A DNA stretch of 64,000 nt from Symbiodinium microadriaticum (Eukaryota > Sar > Dinophyceae > Suessiales > Symbiodiniaceae), in contig LSRX01000692.1 in assembly GCA_001939145.1 (NCBI GenBank), positions 205,548 to 269,547 of the forward strand, written 5' to 3'. Below are positions 58,881 to 64,000 of the stretch, one piece after another (the stretch's first letter is position 1; each line of letters opens with the position of its first letter). The position numbers were made by a program, and so were the translations under genes. The notes beneath the pieces are model-generated. The model searched no databases and was not told the origin of the DNA. It was given only the letters and a program-made list of their open reading frames with translations.

Positions 58881-59251
58881 GACGGTGAAGCTCGGCGCCC
58901 TGGGCGCCACTGCATTCGCCGGTGCTTGGAGCTTACAGCACAAATCCAACACACTACCCTTGGAAGAGTGGTGAAACCATCACCTGTTTTGGCACCACTT
59001 AAGGTCAAGCTTGGACACATGTGGATCAACGACGACCTGGATGACATAAAGCACCCGCAGTCATGGGTGTACAAATATTCAGCAGTATTCAGCGCCGGCA
59101 TTGTGCAGGGTATGCGTGCTTGCTTGTTCCAGTATGGGAAGTCCAAAATCTGTAAATTGCAAGAGGTACGAGGTGGATCGAGTCTTTTACCACTTTGCCA
59201 AAAAGGAGCAGGAGCGTCGGCAGCTTGCCAAGCGACAAGAGGGAAGTGTGA
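58881..59251 (+). CDS. Candidate N-terminal exons of the alternative NADH dehydrogenase
   Basis: 58,881 starts, after GCAG, an exon reading TVKLGALGATAFAGAWSLQ, a short hydrophobic segment. About 59,166-59,250 reads YEVDRVFYHFAKKEQERRQL, a charged helix-like segment, also after AG. The Rossmann-fold exon of the NADH dehydrogenase starts 250 bases further on. Mitochondrial type II dehydrogenases often have a targeting peptide and a membrane-near segment before the first GxGxxG, so these exons may be its leader. They could equally end the preceding unidentified gene. Confidence 0.4.
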
Positions 59252-59500
59252 GTTGGCCATGGGAGTAAACACACGTAGATCTGAAATTTTCTCTTGCCGG
59301 TTTGGCCAACGATCGTGTAGCGGTCCCAGTCAGTCCCTGCACATGATAGCGATGGCCGGCAAAGTGTTGCAGGCTCCGGATGTTCAGGATAGTGAGGGTA
59401 GCTAGTCTCCGAGCTTTAGCAGCGTTTTGCTACGTGGCGAAGAGAGGTTTCGACAGTGCATGTCCATCATAAGACATCACAAGCACTTCGTTAAGGAAAG

Positions 59501-62500
59501 TGGTGGTCTTGGGCTCCGGCTGGGGCGCGCTGTCCTTTGTGAGGAAGCTCGATCCCTCGCAGTTCGATGTAGCTTGACAAGGGTTTCGAAATTAAGGGTG
59601 TCCTCAAGAAAATCTGAGACGGTGTACATCAGCAGCAGCCTATTTCAAGCACATTGCTGGGTTGAGGGGTTGTCGGTTCAGCGCCTCAGCTGAGCTGATA
59701 CACCGCAGTCACTCTGGCAAAGGTGACCGTGGTCTCCCCGCGGCCTTTCTTCTTCTATACACCACTGCTGGTCGGCAGCACCACTGGTGTCGTTTCGCCT
59801 GGTCGGGGGCCGAGGCATGTGATCGCAAGCTGGGCAAGTTTCCTGTCGTTCATGCTATTCCAACCTCTGGTCTCCCAGAAGCCTTGAAGCCAAGGCCTAG
59901 TTGTTTTCACACGTTTGTGAGGCAGTTCGTGGTCACAAAACATCCTGCAACGAGCACCACACTCTCGTGCAAAGACCTTTGAGTCGCTGTGGTTGTGGAG
60001 TCGGGTCGATGTGGTGCAGTTGCCAATATTACCCTGCATACCCTGACAACACTAGACACTAGGCCTGTTTTGGTGCGTAGCCCCTTAGAGACTTTAGAGC
60101 TGCAACCCATGGGCCGTCCCGGCAAGAGATCAAGCAGCGAGTAGTCGCTCATGCCCTCGACCGTGCTGAGTCTTGTAGGTGCACCGACTTACCATCTAGA
60201 GTCAAGGCACGCAGGACCTGACAGAAAAACAAAGGAACATGTTAGTTCCTTCCAGACCGGATTCGAACAAGGGCCCCTCATTGTTACAAGTCTTGTAAGT
60301 TTGTGCTCCTTGAACCTGCCAGGCTGCTAGGAGCCTCAAACCTCAGACTGTATACTGTATAGGGCCTCAAGGTAAGACTGCGTCGAATGTTTCCCGACTC
60401 CAGGTGCTTCCTGCGATCATGTTCAGACTCAAAGTATTGCTCCGGAGGGCGTTCGCAGCTCTCAGGTGCCATCATCGAGCCGATCCGCGACAACGTCCCC
60501 AACTGCGACTTCTTGCGAGTGCACTGCAAGGACTCACGGCCAAGTGACAGAGTTAGAGGCGAGTCGGACGAATCAGTTGACGAAAGTTTTGTCATGGTAT
60601 GGTGCTGCAAGCTGCCCCGACCAATCGACACAGTGAGCTTGGGGACGGTTCCGTGTTTCAGGATGTAGACCTAGAGGAGAAGAAGGCTGGACCGACATGT
60701 GTTCAGCTCCTGCCGCGCAGTTTTTTGTTCCTCCCAGCTCTCGCAAATAAAGACAAGAAATGCCGAATAAGTACCTTCAATAGATGTCAACGTACATTAG
60801 GTGCACTGCGACACCGGCCTCACCTTGGACTACGATCACCTAGTGGTCGCCGCAAGGAGCTGAGCCTTTGATAGACCCCCCTCCTCGTTCAAGACCTCAT
60901 AAGACCTCTTTCACTACTGTTGATGATATAAATCCTGCATTACGTTTAGGACCCTAAACTATGGGAATTATGGTATATTCCTGATTATGGGTAATGCAGG
61001 ATTTATACCGTCGGTGGCTGAGCAGTCGCTTGGTGCTTCGTCCTTGTTCACTCAGGTTGGTGCCCAGCCCAACACCTTCGGCATCCCTGGCGTCGACAAG
61101 TACGGCAGGCTGGGTGATAATGGATTAACATATAATAACATGTTTCTTGAGCACCTCTATCGCAGCATCGCAGAGAGGTTGAAGTGAACGAGCAAAAGCT
61201 TCCTCAAGATCCGGTGCTTCTGAAGGGCTTCAGTCATTAGGCAACATCGGCAGTGGCTGGTTAATTCGCTTGACCTCGTGCTAGCCAAGTGGAGCGACAC
61301 AAATCGTCTCGGAGGACATAATCAGGACTGTTGGTAGACTGCATAGGGCCACCCGAACGATCTCCCTGCAAAGCTCGACATTGAATGCTTCCGGAAAATA
61401 CGGAGTTCCTTCGCAACAAGAAACGCGAGTACCTTTCCAAGCTTTACCAATATCAGCTGAACCCAGGATGATCATGCTGCAATATGAACTATCAGGTTCG
61501 TCCTTTCAGGTTTGCGGTTGTAGTGGTGCCTTGCCTCACCCAAGTCTGTCAACGGAAGGTTTCTGAAAGAAATCGAGCACGGGCGATCACTGCGAAAGGA
61601 CGACGAGAGCTTCGAAGCGGGAAATGCCGAGACGAGGGCAAAGCTTCGCTGCCGGCTGCGAGGAGATGTTGGACATCATTGAACAGGCCGAGGTCGCCAA
61701 TGCCTCCGGGGATTTGGCCACCGCCAGGGTCTCTGCTCCCCATACTGTCCTACAGAAGCCCCTCTAGGGCCCAGAAGCCCGAGGTGAAGAGACTCTTGAA
61801 CTTCGTTGTCGTCGGTGGAGGACCGACAGGCAACGCGAGCGTTGGCATGTGAGTCGCAGTGCTTGTTGTGTTCTGCTTTCGTAGCTTGGAACGGACATAC
61901 GTCTACATTGACATGTGTTTGTTTTTGATATGTGTCCGAGGTGTCGAATTTTGCGGTGAGCTCTCGGACTTCATCAAGCAGGATTTGAAGCGCAGCACGA
62001 TCGAACTTAGATGCAGGACAAAGAGTCTGGTACGATCAGGAGTCATGTCCAGATGTGTAGCGTGACATGTTGACACAACCAGGTCGGTATCCCAAGATCG
62101 CGGATCACTTCCAGGCCAGCACCACACCCTGAATGAACATTATTGTACCTGCAGCGCCTGCACCTTTGTCAGAGCAGGTCACGCTTGTGGAGGCCCTCCC
62201 AGGCCTCCTGACCATGTTCCACAAGTCTGTTGGCCCCTTGCCATGACAAGAAAATGTGATTTCGAAGAGCCCTACATGGCCCTCCATGCAACGTTTGCGC
62301 CAAGGCAACTATGTCCAAGACCACCTTGCCAGCCAGGCCCTGGCGACAAGTGTAGCGGACCTGCTAGCAGGAGGGAGTGGCAGTAGAAAACCGTCCCTCC
62401 AGTTTCCACGCGGGAGCTGGCTGTCACAGGGGATAAGGACAGTGCCATAGAGGGCGCGGGGACGAGGCAGGCCGGAATGCGCAAGCGTCGGGTTGAGCGA

Positions 62501-63935
62501 CCGCCTAGCAGACCGACTCCTTCGCTACGGGACCCAATGTCTCCGTTGGAAGGGGGGGCGCCTAAGGCACGTCCGACCAGTTCGCACTCATTCCTCGGGG
62601 GAGGAAGGAAGGAAGAGACAGAGAGCGAGTGCATTGGTTTGTACCGCTCCATTGTCGCTGGCTAGTGCTACTGAATGTGGTACCGCAGTTGTCGGTTGAA
62701 TGGTTGCAGCCTTCCTGAACTCCTTGACCTGCGCTTTGCAGGTCAGGATCTCTCCACATTTCAGTGGAACTAATAATCACCCCCCCCCAGTACCAACGAC
62801 AAGGGTGGGCTTTTGGAGCTGGGACCGGCGGAGATAGACAGAGAGACAAAGAGTAAGTAGGCAGGACCTTCGTGAAGCTTCTTCTATTTATCTATCTATC
62901 TCGCTCTTTCTTTCTCTCTCTCTCTCTCTCTCTCTCTTTGTCTCTATGCTGTCCTGATCCAGGGCGTGGACGTGAAGTTGAACCTTGGAGGCAAACGTTT
63001 GAATAGCGGTGAGGCCCTGCCACTGCCATTTGGCATCCCTGTTGTTCTTCGTGTCCACAGCTGCAAGCCTTCGAGCATTGACAAGAAAACCAGCTTTGGT
63101 CATCTCAGGAATGCCATGGTCAAAGAGGTGGAGCCGGAGAAGGTCCACTTGAAGACCAAGGCAAGACGTGAAAGATCTTCGGGCACCGAGAGTCTACACT
63201 CTGCACGCCATGATGCATGGACTCGCCACCTGATTTTGGTTGTCATTCCGCTCTGTCAGTGCCAGCCCCCTCGTCGGAACATGACCCACGACATCCAAAC
63301 ACGTGAGCACGCGGAGAGGAAGGTGTCATCGACATGGACTACGGCATCCTCGTGTGGGTGGCAGGTGTCGGCATGAGGCGGGGCATGCTTGAACGTTGTT
63401 GATTCATTGTGGCAAGGCTATACCAACAGGATGTGATGTCATGGCATGGAGCAAAGCATGGCAAAAAGCTGTTCAACAAAACAGGCCCTTCACCCGGTCA
63501 GTTTGCGAGAAGATTGGCAAGGCCTCCCGTCAGCAAAGCCATCTGCTGCAGATGTTTTCTTCCAGCCTGCAATACGTGAAGCAGGGCTGAACTCCGTCAC
63601 ATGGTTTGTGCATGATGGAAGGAGAATGGACAGACAGATCGACGTGGGCCACCGGGCTATCATACAGATTCAGCACCGCCAGCCGCTTTGTTCACACAAC
63701 CATGACGAAAACACACTGCTCAGCTTTACCCGCCTCCAGCATGCCTGAAGATCTCGACTTGTGTGTGTGGTTGTTGCTTTTGTCTTCAGTGCAGGGCAAA
63801 GCAAGGTGTTTTGGGGTTTCATGTGACCTCAACCCGGCAGTGATAGTCTATGTGGTAGACATTGACCGAGTTGGGCGGCTTCTCCAGGTTGTTGGTGGAC
63901 GAGTGCTTGCGAGTGAAGGGCACGAAACTCGGTGA
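59501..63935 (+). CDS. Type II (alternative, non-proton-pumping) NADH dehydrogenase, 3' end outside the window
   Basis: Oxidises NADH and passes electrons to ubiquinone without pumping protons; a single-subunit flavoprotein at the mitochondrial inner membrane. Exons: 59501-59571 (FAD-binding VVLGSGWGALSFVRKLD), 59723-~59774 (VTVVSPRPFFFYTPLL), 60466-60530 (AIIEPIRDNVPNCDFLRV), 60801-60851 (DTGLTLDYDHLVVA), 61056-~61096 (VGAQPNTFGIPGV), ~61,650-61,700 (MLDIIEQAE), 61775-61829 and 61941-~61989 (second dinucleotide fold, VVVGGGPTG-VEFCGELSDF), 62178-~62226 (VTLVEALPGLLTMF), ~62963-63010 (VDVKLNL), ~63105-63160 (KEVEPEKVHLKT), ~63330-63373 (DYGILVWVAGVG), ~63,480-63,520 and ~63,889-63,935 (LLVDECLRVKG). 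All are + strand and in family order. The expected IGD motif and C-terminal helices lie beyond the window. GC and GA donors are frequent. Confidence 0.88.
62884..62942. repeat. CTAT and CT microsatellite
   Basis: (CTAT)n followed by (CT)n, in an intron of the NADH dehydrogenase gene just before the exon at 62,963. Confidence 0.9.
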
Positions 63936-64000
63936 GGCTCGCATAGTTTGCTGCGACTTCCAGACTCTGCATCTATAACTTTTCACATGCATCTGCCGGT

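Overview
This window reads as nuclear DNA of a dinoflagellate, probably of the Symbiodinium type. All recognisable genes are on the + strand. Their coding sequence is cut into very short exons (about 19-175 nt), and the introns start with GC or GA more often than with GT and end in AG. Between genes there is TA-rich microsatellite, telomere-like degenerate repeat and terminal-inverted-repeat DNA. All exon calls were made by hand, by translating short AG-bounded segments, recognising conserved family motifs and requiring that splice phases match. No search or alignment was run.

Layout. (1) 1-13.2 kb is a direct tandem duplication with a period of about 7.5 kb, in which I recognise no gene. The second copy carries a 0.6 kb insertion. 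A near-perfect hairpin palindrome lies just past the end of the first copy. (2) 13.2-17.6 kb holds repeats and a telomere-like element with terminal inverted repeats. (3) 17.6-50.7 kb is one giant gene for a SERCA-type (P2A) Ca2+-ATPase. About 50 exons spell roughly 950 residues with all catalytic and Ca2+-binding motifs intact. (4) Three of its introns hold other genes in the same orientation: a bestrophin-like channel plus a second unidentified coding cluster (intron 20,648-29,134), a secreted modular cysteine-rich protein ending in the ER-retention signal KDEL (intron 30,844-33,042), and a propionyl/acetyl-CoA synthetase (intron 34,301-43,162). (5) 51.9-53.6 kb encodes an unusual double aquaporin: two complete MIP modules in one chain, with Val instead of Arg after both loop-E NPA motifs. 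(6) 55.7-56.6 kb and 57.3-58.3 kb hold exons of two unrecognised genes. (7) 59.5 kb to beyond the window end is a type II (alternative) NADH dehydrogenase.

The main observation is the nested architecture. The SERCA reading frame can be followed across each host intron with matching splice phase, while complete or near-complete unrelated genes sit inside. One of them encodes a predicted ER-lumen protein nested in the gene for the ER calcium pump. Whether these genes share a transcript, or are trans-spliced separately as is usual in dinoflagellates, cannot be told from the DNA alone.
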